A DNA stretch of 64,000 nt, taken from assembly GCF_000943555.1 (NCBI RefSeq), contig NZ_JTDV01000010.1:1-64000 (forward strand), written 5' to 3'. The notes beneath the pieces are model-generated. The model ran no database searches, was not told the origin of the DNA, and was given only the letters and a program-made list of their open reading frames with translations. Every line of letters begins with the position of its first letter. Position 1 is the stretch's first letter. Shown here in pieces: positions 17,760-25,839 of the stretch. The position numbers and the translations under genes were made by a program. This stretch comes from Neotamlana nanhaiensis (GTDB taxonomy: Bacteria > Bacteroidota > Bacteroidia > Flavobacteriales > Flavobacteriaceae).

Positions 17760-19550
17760 ATGAAACCTAAGTTTTCAGCTATTTTAACAACATTAATATG
17801 TTGTGTGTTCTATAATGTATACAGTCAAGATTTTATGATTCACGCACACAACGATTACGAAAACCCTCTACCCTTTTGGAACGCCTATGCCAATGGTGCT
17901 AATTCTATTGAAGTTGATGTTATTTTGAAAAACGACACCTTATATGTTGCACATGAAGAAACTTCAATTAAATCCAACAGAACAATTGAACGATTATATT
18001 TAAAACCATTAACCGAAGCTTTAAATTTAGAATTAGGCTCGCTGCAAAAGCTTCAACTATTAATTGATATAAAAACGGAAGCGGTTTCAACTTTAAACCA
18101 AATTGTCGAAACACTTAAGAAACATCCGCAGTTAATTGAAAACAAATCTATATCGTTTGTTATTTCGGGTAATCGCCCACAACCTCAAGATTATTTGAAA
18201 TACCCTGAGTTTATTCAATTCGATTATCAAAGTTTGGAACCTATTAGTGATCCTAAAATTTGGGATAAAATCGCGCTGATTAGTTTACCGTTTAAACGAT
18301 ACTCGGTTTGGAATGGTAAAGGCCGTTTTACTGAAGACAACCTTATCAAAGTAAAAAAAGCCATTGCGAAAGCACACAGTTACCATAAACCATTTCGTTT
18401 TTGGGGATCGCCCGATGGTAAAAGCGCATGGAAATCACTACACGATTTAGGTGTAGATTACATCAATACCGATGCGCCTGCGACTTGTTATACTTATTTA
18501 AGCACGCTAAAACAACGCACTTATACCAATACATTCCATTCGCCAGTGTACACACCAACTTACGAATCTGACCAAAAAGATACCGAAGTAAAAAACATCA
18601 TTTTACTTATTGGTGATGGTAATGGGTTATCGCAAATATCGGCAGCTACATTGGCTAACCAAGGTGCTTTAACGCTTACACAATTAAAATCGATTGGATT
18701 TATTAAAACACAATCCGCCGATGATTTCACAACCGATTCTGCTGCTGCAGGAACCGCCATTGCTACAGGCGAGAAAACCTATAACCGCTCGATTGGTATG
18801 GATATTAACCGAAAACCTATTGAAAACCTCACCGAGTTTCTGTATAAATACGACTTTGTAACGGGTTGCATCACCACAGATGAAATTACAGGTGCTACGC
18901 CATCATCATTTTACGCGCATCAAATAGATCGCGATATGACCGATGGCATTACTGCTGATTTAATTACTAGCAAACTCAACTTATTTATTGGTGGTGGCGC
19001 CAATCGTTTTAGTGATACAAATCTTGATAAAACTTTTGCTGTCGTTAATAACCTTTCGGAAATAGAAACGTCTACCGAACAAAAGATAGGTCATTTTCTA
19101 TCGGAATACGGCGTATCAAGTATGACAGAAGGTCGTGGACACATTTTAGCCGAAGCGACCAAACAAGCTTTGACATTTTTGAACAACAAAAACAAACCAT
19201 TCTTTTTAATGGTTGAAGGCGCTAAAATTGATACTTATGGACATTTTAATAAAATAGACGGTATCGTTTCTGAAGGTATAGATTTTGATACTGCTATTAC
19301 CGAAGCCATCAAATTTGCCGATACCGACAAAAACACCCTAGTTATTATCACGGCAGATCATGAAACCTCTGGTTTGAGCATTCCTCAAGGTGACGTAAAA
19401 CAACAAATTATTGAAGGTGACTTCACAACTTTTGATCATACTGGCACTATGGTTCCTATTTTTGCTTATGGGCCACAATCGTATAAATTCTCTGGTGTTT
19501 ATGAAAATAACACCATTTTTAACAAGGTTAAAGAAGTCTTAAAGTTATAA
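17760..19550 (+). CDS. Fusion: GDPD/PI-PLC-like diesterase + alkaline phosphatase
   Basis: This 596-aa exported protein has a Sec signal (residues 1-22) and two catalytic domains. Residues about 24-255 resemble the GDPD/PI-PLC superfamily: HAHNDY (H28, H30), E51-V-D53 and AHE (H65) form the expected active-site pattern. Residues about 275-596 are an alkaline phosphatase: IGDGNG, TDSAAAGTA with the nucleophilic Ser, EGAKIDTYGH, ADHETSG and DHTGTMVP. One polypeptide could therefore cut a glycerophosphodiester and then release phosphate from the monoester. It is divergent from the susCD-phosphatase operon and probably co-regulated with it. Loss of the arginine after the first histidine (HA rather than HR) places the first domain outside classical GDPDs. 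Confidence 0.9.
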   Translation: MKPKFSAILTTLICCVFYNVYSQDFMIHAHNDYENPLPFWNAYANGANSIEVDVILKNDTLYVAHEETSIKSNRTIERLYLKPLTEALNLELGSLQKLQLLIDIKTEAVSTLNQIVETLKKHPQLIENKSISFVISGNRPQPQDYLKYPEFIQFDYQSLEPISDPKIWDKIALISLPFKRYSVWNGKGRFTEDNLIKVKKAIAKAHSYHKPFRFWGSPDGKSAWKSLHDLGVDYINTDAPATCYTYLSTLKQRTYTNTFHSPVYTPTYESDQKDTEVKNIILLIGDGNGLSQISAATLANQGALTLTQLKSIGFIKTQSADDFTTDSAAAGTAIATGEKTYNRSIGMDINRKPIENLTEFLYKYDFVTGCITTDEITGATPSSFYAHQIDRDMTDGITADLITSKLNLFIGGGANRFSDTNLDKTFAVVNNLSEIETSTEQKIGHFLSEYGVSSMTEGRGHILAEATKQALTFLNNKNKPFFLMVEGAKIDTYGHFNKIDGIVSEGIDFDTAITEAIKFADTDKNTLVIITADHETSGLSIPQGDVKQQIIEGDFTTFDHTGTMVPIFAYGPQSYKFSGVYENNTIFNKVKEVLKL

Positions 19551-19623
19551 CATAAGGCCATCAAATATTTGTGATTGCTGTTAAATTGCCTTAATTTCGA
19601 GTTATTCAAAAATTGAAAACCAA

Positions 19624-20250
19624 ATGAAAAAATTAAACATACTTTTACTTTGTTTATCTTTAAGTATTATCGCTTGTAAAAACGAGAAAAAAGAAACCAA
19701 AACTGAAGAAACCGAAGCAATTGCAACCAAAAAATTTGTTGTAAAACCAGAAGCTACTTCGGTAAAATGGACAGCTTACAAAACTACTGAGAAGAAAGCC
19801 GTTGGTGGCGAGTTTACTACCGCTAAATTTGAAGAGCAGTCTGGTGACACTCCAGAGGAAGCTTTAAACAATTTAAGTTTCTCTATTCCTATTAGTAGCT
19901 TATTCACAAATGATGCTACGAACACACGTGATGCTAAAATTAAAGATTCTTTTTTTGGTAGCATGTTAGATACTGAGTTTATAAGCGGTCAACTTCATGC
20001 TGAAAATGGGAAGTATAAAGCTACCTTAACCATGAATGGTGTTACAAAAGATTTACCGCTTGATATAAAAATTACAGACGAAAGACGTGTAAGTTTAACA
20101 GGAACAATGCAACTAGCAGAATGGAATGCACTAGATGCCCTTGCTGCATTAAATAAAGTTTGTTTCGATTTACATAAAGGTCCAGATGGCGTTAGTAAAA
20201 CTTGGGAAGATGTTGCTATTAATGTAGAGACTTACTTAAGAGAAAATTAA
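19624..20250 (+). CDS. YceI-family lipoprotein
   Basis: The 208-aa protein has a lipoprotein signal ending at C18, a short Lys/Glu/Thr-rich linker, and a YceI domain (about 38-205), a lipocalin-like barrel that binds isoprenoid-type lipids in known members. Recognisable segments are VKWTAYKTTEKKAVGGEF and ATLTMNGVTKDLPL. It probably works in the periplasm. The start is the ATG 73 bp after the phosphatase fusion. The M20 peptidase gene follows after 8 bp, so the two may be co-transcribed, although no functional link is obvious. Confidence 0.9.
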   Translation: MKKLNILLLCLSLSIIACKNEKKETKTEETEAIATKKFVVKPEATSVKWTAYKTTEKKAVGGEFTTAKFEEQSGDTPEEALNNLSFSIPISSLFTNDATNTRDAKIKDSFFGSMLDTEFISGQLHAENGKYKATLTMNGVTKDLPLDIKITDERRVSLTGTMQLAEWNALDALAALNKVCFDLHKGPDGVSKTWEDVAINVETYLREN

Positions 20251-20258
20251 AATTCTTA

Positions 20259-21410
20259 ATGACTACCCAACAAATTCTTGAAAAATTAGTATCGTTTCCT
20301 GTTTTAGGTGGCGATACTAATTTAGAAATTATTAATTGGATACAACAATATATAGAAAGCTTTGGTGTTACCACGTTTTTGGTTTACAATAACGATAATA
20401 CCAAAGCTTCTTTGCATTGTAGAATTGGGCCAGCCGTGGGTGGCGGAGTGATTCTTTCGGGGCATACTGATGTGGTTCCCGTGAAAAATCAACCTTGGGA
20501 CACCAATCCGTTTGAGTTAGTTGAAAAAGCTGACGGTAACCTTTACGCTCGCGGCAGTTGCGACATGAAAGGCTTTTTAGCCTGTTGTCTTGCGACCTTG
20601 CCTAAAATGGTAAAAGCCAACTTAACAAAACCTATTTATTTTGCCTTTTCTTATGATGAAGAAATTGGTTGTTTAGGTGCCGAAGATTTAATAAATGACA
20701 TTAAATCTACATACAGCGAAATACCAAAATTTGCGATTATTGGTGAAGCCACCATGCTACAGCCTATAATTGGTCAAAAAAGTATTCATATTTTAGATAT
20801 TACCGTTAACGGTTCCGAAGGTCATAGCAGTCGCATAAACCAAGAAGTAAGCGCCATTCACGAAGCCGCAAAAATTGTACTTTGGGCAGAAACAAAAATG
20901 GAAAAACTGGTTAAAACGAGTAATGACGTTCGTTTTAATCCGCCACACTCCTCGCTTCATGTTGGTACTATAAATGGCGGAATAGCTGCAAATATTATCG
21001 CAAACAACGTCACACTTTCGTTAGATATGCGATGCTTACCCAAAGATAACCCCAATAAACTACACCAAGATTTAATAAACTTTTGTAAAGAACGAGAAAC
21101 CATAAAACGCGCTATTTTCTCAAATTTTACAATTAAAGTTGAAGAAAACCATCGGATTGTTCCTGCTTTTAGTACTCATGAATCTTCTGAAGCCGTTACA
21201 TTAATTGGAGAAATTACAGGAAATTATAACTGGAATACAGTCTCGTATGCTTCTGAGGCAGGCTATTTTGCCAATGCAGGTTTCGAAGCCATTATTTGTG
21301 GCCCTGGCTCTATTAAACAAGCGCATCGTGCCAACGAATTTATTTCGAAAGACCAATTAAATAAAGGCACCGCAATGATAGAAGCCTTAGTTACTTATTT
21401 GGAAAAATAA
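20259..21410 (+). CDS. argE: Acetylornithine deacetylase-type M20 metallohydrolase
   Basis: This 383-aa cytoplasmic enzyme matches ArgE: it removes the acetyl group from N-acetylornithine. The zinc ligands and catalytic residues are in their usual places: SGHTDVVP, the bridging Asp in RGSCDMKG, the EE pair in SYDEEIGCLG, IGEATML, and the late His in KQAHRANEF. The dimerisation domain (SEGHSSR...) lies in the middle. No other arginine genes are near, so a related M20 amidohydrolase cannot be ruled out, but the overall pattern is that of ArgE. A bidirectional hairpin terminator follows at 21497-21525. Confidence 0.85.
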   Translation: MTTQQILEKLVSFPVLGGDTNLEIINWIQQYIESFGVTTFLVYNNDNTKASLHCRIGPAVGGGVILSGHTDVVPVKNQPWDTNPFELVEKADGNLYARGSCDMKGFLACCLATLPKMVKANLTKPIYFAFSYDEEIGCLGAEDLINDIKSTYSEIPKFAIIGEATMLQPIIGQKSIHILDITVNGSEGHSSRINQEVSAIHEAAKIVLWAETKMEKLVKTSNDVRFNPPHSSLHVGTINGGIAANIIANNVTLSLDMRCLPKDNPNKLHQDLINFCKERETIKRAIFSNFTIKVEENHRIVPAFSTHESSEAVTLIGEITGNYNWNTVSYASEAGYFANAGFEAIICGPGSIKQAHRANEFISKDQLNKGTAMIEALVTYLEK

Positions 21411-21496
21411 GGTTTTAATTTATATGGAATATTCCTTATAAACCTAGTCATGTTTAAAACTCATAAAGACTTACTTTTCTAGTTTTCTTAAAAAAA

Positions 21497-21525
21497 AAAT
21501 GATTGCTCAAAGAGAACAATCATTT
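21497..21525. terminator. Bidirectional hairpin terminator
   Basis: AAATGATTG (21497-21505) and CAATCATTT (21517-21525) form a perfect 9-bp stem. It has an A-run on the left and T-rich sequence on the right, so it can end both the argE-type gene and the convergent 58-aa gene. Confidence 0.75.
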
Positions 21526-21552
21526 AACTTTTTGTAATATAAACAATTACAA

Positions 21553-21729
21553 CTAACAATTTTGTCTTACTGAGGCATTAGAAGAAATAAACTTATAATC
21601 AGTACTTTGTAGCATCTTTTTATATAACTGTTCATTTACAGTTACAGGGACTTCTAAATATGGAAATTGAATATGATAGGAATTACCTTCTTGACTCAGT
21701 ACTTTAACTTTTACAGGCTTTGTTTTCAT
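21553..21729 (-). CDS. Small hypothetical protein (58 aa)
   Basis: A clean short frame runs from ATG 21727-21729 to TAG 21553-21555. It begins MKTKPVKVKVLSQEGNSYHI and ends SSNASVRQNC. The composition is coding-like, with alternating hydrophobic residues suggestive of beta strands, no membrane segment and no signal peptide. It lies 35 bp after a lipoprotein gene and downstream of hsp20 on the same strand, with a hairpin terminator just beyond its stop, which together make it likely to be a real last gene of that unit. Function unknown; I do not recognise a family. Confidence 0.6.
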   Translation of the reverse strand: MKTKPVKVKVLSQEGNSYHIQFPYLEVPVTVNEQLYKKMLQSTDYKFISSNASVRQNC

Positions 21730-21764
21730 AATCCGATATTCTAAGTATTAAACCATAAAAAATT

Positions 21765-22301
21765 TTATATCTGCGTTCTCTCAATAGTTTTTTCACCATT
21801 GGTATTTTCATTATCCTCTTCTGGAGGAATAATATATCTATAATTGTCATTAAAAAAATGTTGTCTCAAGGCTTCCATTTGCTTCATCTTATCATCTATA
21901 TTGGGTATTCCAGACTTTAAACCATTAGAAAAAAAGTCATTTATGGAAAAATTATTTGAGAAGAATTGTTTAAATATAGAATCATGGTTAGTAAAAGTAT
22001 TTATATCTGGTGATTGAATCATTGAAAAATGTTTTTCCATCAAAGATTGCATCCTATTAAAAGCACTATCGGTGTCTATACTTTTCATATTGCCCGATGA
22101 GGACCAACTATAAATACTGTCAAACCTTTTAAGATTCCCATTCTCATCAAACTCCTTATTAACCTGCCATGATCCCTTAGGAACAATTTCCTCTTTATTT
22201 CTTTCTAACCCTGAAGAATTGTTTTTTTTCTGCTCACTTACTTGACCATCACAACTGAAACTTAAAAAAGCCAAAAGCAGTAATAAAATATTAGCTTTCA
22301 T
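21765..22301 (-). CDS. Hypothetical lipoprotein (178 aa)
   Basis: The protein has a lipoprotein signal ending at SFSC17, then a hydrophilic, Asn/Ser/Lys-rich mature part without a recognised domain. A segment KGSWQVNKEFDENGNLKRFD resembles short repeat-type beta hairpins in surface or MORN-like proteins. A second helical part holds many Phe, Met and His residues (FFSNNFSINDFFSNG). The gene lies 81 bp downstream of hsp20 on the same strand, so it may be part of a stress-induced unit with it and the 58-aa gene. Function unknown. Confidence 0.75.
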   Translation of the reverse strand: MKANILLLLLAFLSFSCDGQVSEQKKNNSSGLERNKEEIVPKGSWQVNKEFDENGNLKRFDSIYSWSSSGNMKSIDTDSAFNRMQSLMEKHFSMIQSPDINTFTNHDSIFKQFFSNNFSINDFFSNGLKSGIPNIDDKMKQMEALRQHFFNDNYRYIIPPEEDNENTNGEKTIERTQI

Positions 22302-22382
22302 ATCTATACGTTTAAAAATTGTTAATGAATAAAATGAATGATCAAGAAAGAGTAATATTCTTCCTTGATCATTATATGCTTA

Positions 22383-22859
22383 CTAAGAAATAGTAATCTG
22401 TTTAGGAGGTTTTTGCTTTGCCTCTTCCTTCTTAGGCAGATGAATACTTAAAATCCCATCGTTATACCTGGCTTTAATCTTATCTTCATTCACGGTTTCT
22501 GGTAATGTAAATGATCTTTTAAATGAAGCATATCCGAATTCCCGCCTATTAAAGTTTTCATCTTCGAATTGATTCTCTTCGTTAACCTGAGTAGAAATAG
22601 ATAATAGTTGATCCTCAAGATTAATTTCAAAATCTGATTTCTTCATACCTGGAACAGCCATATCAACAAAGTAAGCGTCAGAGGTCTCTCTGATATTAAC
22701 TTTTGGAAGTGTCATTCCGGTATTAAAATTTGAAGTAAAAACTGATGGTAAGTCACGATTAAAAATCTCATCAATCCAACTTGACCAACTTGGAAAGTTT
22801 AAATTTGAATTAGTGCTACTTAAACTTCCATTTTTAGGAACATTAATTAAATTGCTCAT
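22383..22859 (-). CDS. Small heat-shock protein Hsp20 (alpha-crystallin family)
   Basis: This 158-aa ATP-independent holdase has the usual layout: a variable N-terminus (1-45) with a WSSWIDEIF-type helix, an alpha-crystallin domain (about 48-145) with PKVNIRETSDAYFVDMAVPG and the A-x3-DGIL signature (ARYNDGILSIHLPK), and a C-terminal ITI motif (KQITIS) used for oligomer assembly. It should bind unfolding proteins in the cytoplasm. Upstream lies a perfect inverted repeat (22951-22967) that is a candidate control site. Two genes of unknown function follow on the same strand. Confidence 0.95.
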   Translation of the reverse strand: MSNLINVPKNGSLSSTNSNLNFPSWSSWIDEIFNRDLPSVFTSNFNTGMTLPKVNIRETSDAYFVDMAVPGMKKSDFEINLEDQLLSISTQVNEENQFEDENFNRREFGYASFKRSFTLPETVNEDKIKARYNDGILSIHLPKKEEAKQKPPKQITIS

Positions 22860-22950
22860 AATAATAAAATTTTAAATTAAACAAAATTTCAAAAATGAAA
22901 TCCATTATGATTCCATGTAATCAATTCAAAAAAAATGCCATTACAATAAA

Positions 22951-22967
22951 AATGTCAAAATGACATT
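22951..22967. promoter_or_regulatory. Perfect inverted repeat upstream of hsp20
   Basis: AATGTCA, AAA, TGACATT: a 7-3-7 palindrome 92 bp before the hsp20 start and 191 bp before the ECF sigma gene, within a 298-bp intergenic region that shows no gene. Symmetry and position suggest an operator for hsp20. Just downstream toward hsp20, TGGCA followed by eight T and GAA is a poor -24/-12-like sequence. Confidence 0.45.
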
Positions 22968-23157
22968 ATTTTATGATTGGTGTCGCACAAAACACCACAA
23001 CGTGTATAATGCATTGCTCTGAACAATGGATATATCTTTATTTACTATCTTAGCAAGAACGCAACAAACCATACACGAACACGTTTAGCTAAAATCGAGG
23101 TAATCAATATTTTCAATTACAAAAAAATAAGCTTAACTTTCCCCAAAAAATAAGCCT

Positions 23158-23688
23158 ATGCAACTCGAGCTTTTAGTAGAAAAGTTTCAGCAAAAAGATG
23201 AAAAAGCTTTCGAAACACTTTATAACATGTACAGCGAAAGCATGCATGGTGTTATTTTTAATATCGTTAGAGACAACGATATTGCACAAGAAGTCATGCA
23301 AGACGTATTTATAAAAGCATGGCATAAAGCAGATACCTACTCGTCTAGCAAAGGGCGATTTTTCACCTGGCTTTTAAACATTTCTAGAAACGCTGCAATA
23401 GATAAAACGCGCTCTAAGGCCTTCAAAAAAAGTAAACAAAACCTCGACTCCGATTTTTTCGTAGATATTTTAGAAACCAATGATAGTTTAGATAATAAAA
23501 CCGATGCTATTGGTATAAAAAAGTTTGTAAGCAAGCTTGCCGAAAAATGTAAATCAGTAATAGAACTGCTTTATTTTAAAGGCTATACACAAACCGAAGC
23601 ATCAGAAACTTTAAACATGCCCATTGGTACTATAAAAACTAGAAATAGAAACTGTATAAAAGAATTAAGAAATTTAGTTTTAAACTAA
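23158..23688 (+). CDS. ECF RNA polymerase sigma factor
   Basis: The 176-aa protein has the two ECF domains: sigma region 2 (about 8-80, with FETLYNMYSESM and IAQEVMQDVFIKAWHK) and sigma region 4 (about 120-175, with YFKGYTQTEASETLNMPIGTIKTR as helix-turn-helix). It redirects RNA polymerase to a stress or envelope regulon. Its stop codon is followed after one base by the ATG of an RskA-type anti-sigma gene, the normal pairing for the SigK/RpoE-like group. The start ATG fits the onset of homology. Confidence 0.93.
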   Translation: MQLELLVEKFQQKDEKAFETLYNMYSESMHGVIFNIVRDNDIAQEVMQDVFIKAWHKADTYSSSKGRFFTWLLNISRNAAIDKTRSKAFKKSKQNLDSDFFVDILETNDSLDNKTDAIGIKKFVSKLAEKCKSVIELLYFKGYTQTEASETLNMPIGTIKTRNRNCIKELRNLVLN

Positions 23689-23689
23689 A

Positions 23690-24493
23690 ATGGAAGAGAT
23701 AAAAAATTATATAGAATCCGGAATATTAGAAATGTATGTAGCCGGTGCACTTTCTGAAAAAGAAAACAGAGAAGTGTATCAAATGATGTTGCAACACCCC
23801 GAAATACTTCAAGAAGTTTTAGAAATTGAATCGGCAGTTGTAAAATTAACCGCTTCGGTTGCACCAACAGATCAAATTACATCATTCTCAACTATACGAG
23901 AACGATTAATTGATGGTGGAAATAACTCGAAAGTTATCTCTATAAATAAACCTAAGTACAATTGGGTTACTTATACAGGTTGGGCTGCATCTATTGTTCT
24001 TGCTGGTGGCTTATTATGGACATTAAGTTTAAACAAAACTTTAGAAAACGATATTAAAGTTGCCGAAACGCAGCAAGAATTGTTAGAAACTCAAATTGAA
24101 AAATCTAAAAATAGCTTAACAGAAGCCCATACATTAATTAGTGTTTTACGTGATGACAACATTACCCAAGTACCACTTGCTGGTCAAGGTAATTTCGCGA
24201 GTACCTACGCCAAAGTGTATTGGGACAAAACCAAACAGCTTATATTTTTAGATGCCCAAGGTTTACCAGAACCTCCTGAAGGCAAAGTTTATCAAGTTTG
24301 GTCATTAACTCTAGCGCCTTTAACACCAACAAGTTTAGGTACCATAGATAGTTTTACAACCGATGAAAACAAAATTTTTGAAATAGAAAACGCAAACGAA
24401 AGTGAAGCATTTGGTATTACCCTTGAGCCTGCTGGCGGAAGTGAAACACCAACCATGGAACAATTGTATACGCTTGGTGTTGTTGAATCGTAA
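23690..24493 (+). CDS. Anti-sigma factor, RskA-type
   Basis: This 267-aa inner-membrane protein has an N-terminal cytoplasmic anti-sigma part (1-90; EMYVAGALSEKENREVYQMM), one transmembrane segment (about 95-115), a short coiled-coil stretch and a periplasmic RskA/anti-sigma-K domain (about 160-267) with VYWDKTKQLIFLDAQGLPEP and GKVYQVWSL. It should hold the adjacent sigma factor inactive until a signal releases it. The one-base spacing to the sigma gene implies translational coupling. Confidence 0.92.
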   Translation: MEEIKNYIESGILEMYVAGALSEKENREVYQMMLQHPEILQEVLEIESAVVKLTASVAPTDQITSFSTIRERLIDGGNNSKVISINKPKYNWVTYTGWAASIVLAGGLLWTLSLNKTLENDIKVAETQQELLETQIEKSKNSLTEAHTLISVLRDDNITQVPLAGQGNFASTYAKVYWDKTKQLIFLDAQGLPEPPEGKVYQVWSLTLAPLTPTSLGTIDSFTTDENKIFEIENANESEAFGITLEPAGGSETPTMEQLYTLGVVES

Positions 24494-24631
24494 CATTTTT
24501 AATTTTGAACTTTTTATAAATCTATTTTAATTTCTTATTATTTTTAATTAGTTCCATTTTCCTGATTAAAATAAGTTAAAATTCATTAGTTTTATAAAAT
24601 CTCTTCCTAAGACAGAAACATAAATTGATAA

Positions 24632-25270
24632 ATGGAAAAAAGTTATCGAAAATCTGGCTTTTTATTGCTTCTTATTATTCCTTTAATGCTTGTTGCATTT
24701 TACCCAAGTTATTTTAAATATTTTCCCGCGTTTAAAAATAACATGTACAAATACACTCATGTACATACAATTATCTCGGTTGTTTGGGTTTTAATTTTGA
24801 TATGCCAACCTTTTTTAATAGTCAATAAAAAATATAAGTGGCATAAAATTTTAGGTAAATCGACCTATATCATTTTTCCATTATGGATAGTAAGCTTCTT
24901 TCCAATGATGTATAATCTTTTTCAAAGAAAGATGTATTACAATCTTGTTTTTCCTATTGGAGATCTTATCATATTGATAATACTTTATGCACTCGCCATA
25001 AAATATAGAAAAGTACCAAGTAAACACATGAGGTATATGATTGCCACGTCACTTGTACTCATAGATCCAATAATAGGTAGAATTGCTTTTAATAATTTAC
25101 CTTTTGGTTCTTTAGCGATGCCTATAGCATATGCCCTAATGAATGGTATCCTATTACTTTTAATATGGATGGATTATAAAAATAAAAAAGACTACTCGCC
25201 ATACATACATGCTTTAATCTGTTTTATTTTGTACCATATATCGTACTTTTTGGTTTACTATATAATTTAA
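24632..25270 (+). CDS. Hypothetical multi-pass membrane protein (212 aa)
   Basis: This is an inner-membrane protein with about six or seven hydrophobic segments. Histidines near membrane boundaries (THVHTIISVVWVLI, WHKILGKSTY, KHMRYMIATS) resemble those of small heme-binding or DUF2306-like membrane proteins, but no cofactor can be assigned. It starts 138 bp after the anti-sigma gene, on the same strand, and could belong to its regulon. Next comes a frameshifted small membrane protein. I do not recognise a specific family. Confidence 0.75.
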   Translation: MEKSYRKSGFLLLLIIPLMLVAFYPSYFKYFPAFKNNMYKYTHVHTIISVVWVLILICQPFLIVNKKYKWHKILGKSTYIIFPLWIVSFFPMMYNLFQRKMYYNLVFPIGDLIILIILYALAIKYRKVPSKHMRYMIATSLVLIDPIIGRIAFNNLPFGSLAMPIAYALMNGILLLLIWMDYKNKKDYSPYIHALICFILYHISYFLVYYII

Positions 25271-25348
25271 AAACGGAAATATTTCTTATTTTACACATAA
25301 CCTTTAACCGAAAGATAATATCAAACCTAAGTACTTGTTGATATTTTT

Positions 25349-25694
25349 ATGGAATCAAAAAATCTTTTGAAATTAATACTGACATGGTTAGCCTCTTTGA
25401 TCCTTACCTTATTTTTTTATTACAAATGCCTTAAATAAAATAATTCAAACTAATCAACCCGATAAAATTGTTACTAATCGTGGAATTATGATTGCCACAG
25501 GCATTTTTCTATTGCTCGCAACAGGGCTTTTTTTATATAATAAAACGGTAATATTAGGAACAACTCTATTATCACTTTACATGACATTTATCTTATTTAT
25601 TCACATGTATAAAGGCAAACCATACGAGTTAATATTCCTAATCATCATAGCAACAATTTTTGCGTCTTATTTAAGAAAACCTAAGTTTTTTTAG
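25349..25694 (+). pseudogene. Small membrane protein gene with a frameshift in a T tract
   Basis: ATG at 25349-25351 opens a frame starting MESKNLLKLILTWLASLILT that reaches a stop at 25436. A run of seven T at 25412-25418 separates it from the other frame, which reads FFITNALNKIIQTNQPDKIV and continues through the membrane protein MIATGIFLLLATGLF... to the stop at 25694. If one T is removed the result is a single protein of about 114 aa with four hydrophobic segments and the layout of small DoxX-like membrane proteins. Either the gene is broken, it is subject to slippage, or the T count is a sequencing error. The 68-aa downstream frame alone would start inside the protein. Confidence 0.6.
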
Positions 25695-25715
25695 AACATA
25701 AACCCTATAAATCAA

Positions 25716-25750
25716 GAAAGCGCTGATTTATTAACTAAACCAACGCTTTC
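25716..25750. terminator. Weak hairpin between convergent genes
   Basis: GAAAGCG (25716-25722) pairs with CGCTTTC (25744-25750) across a 21-nt loop. A smaller hairpin AAACG-CTT-CGTTT lies 20-30 bp further on. Together they may end the plus- and minus-strand transcripts that meet here. Confidence 0.35.
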
Positions 25751-25839
25751 ACCTAACAAAAAACCTAAAAAATCAAACGCTTCGTTTAGGCTTCTTTCTC
25801 ATCATCATCTATCTTTATTTCAACAATATTATTTTTAAC

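Noticed and set aside
22922-22944. Sigma-54-type promoter before hsp20
   Set aside because: TGGCA is present but the downstream half has GA in place of the nearly invariant GC, so I do not call it.
25488-25694. Independent 68-aa membrane protein
   Set aside because: The upstream sequence in the same frame continues a membrane protein and joins the earlier frame at a T tract, so it is better read as the second half of a broken gene.
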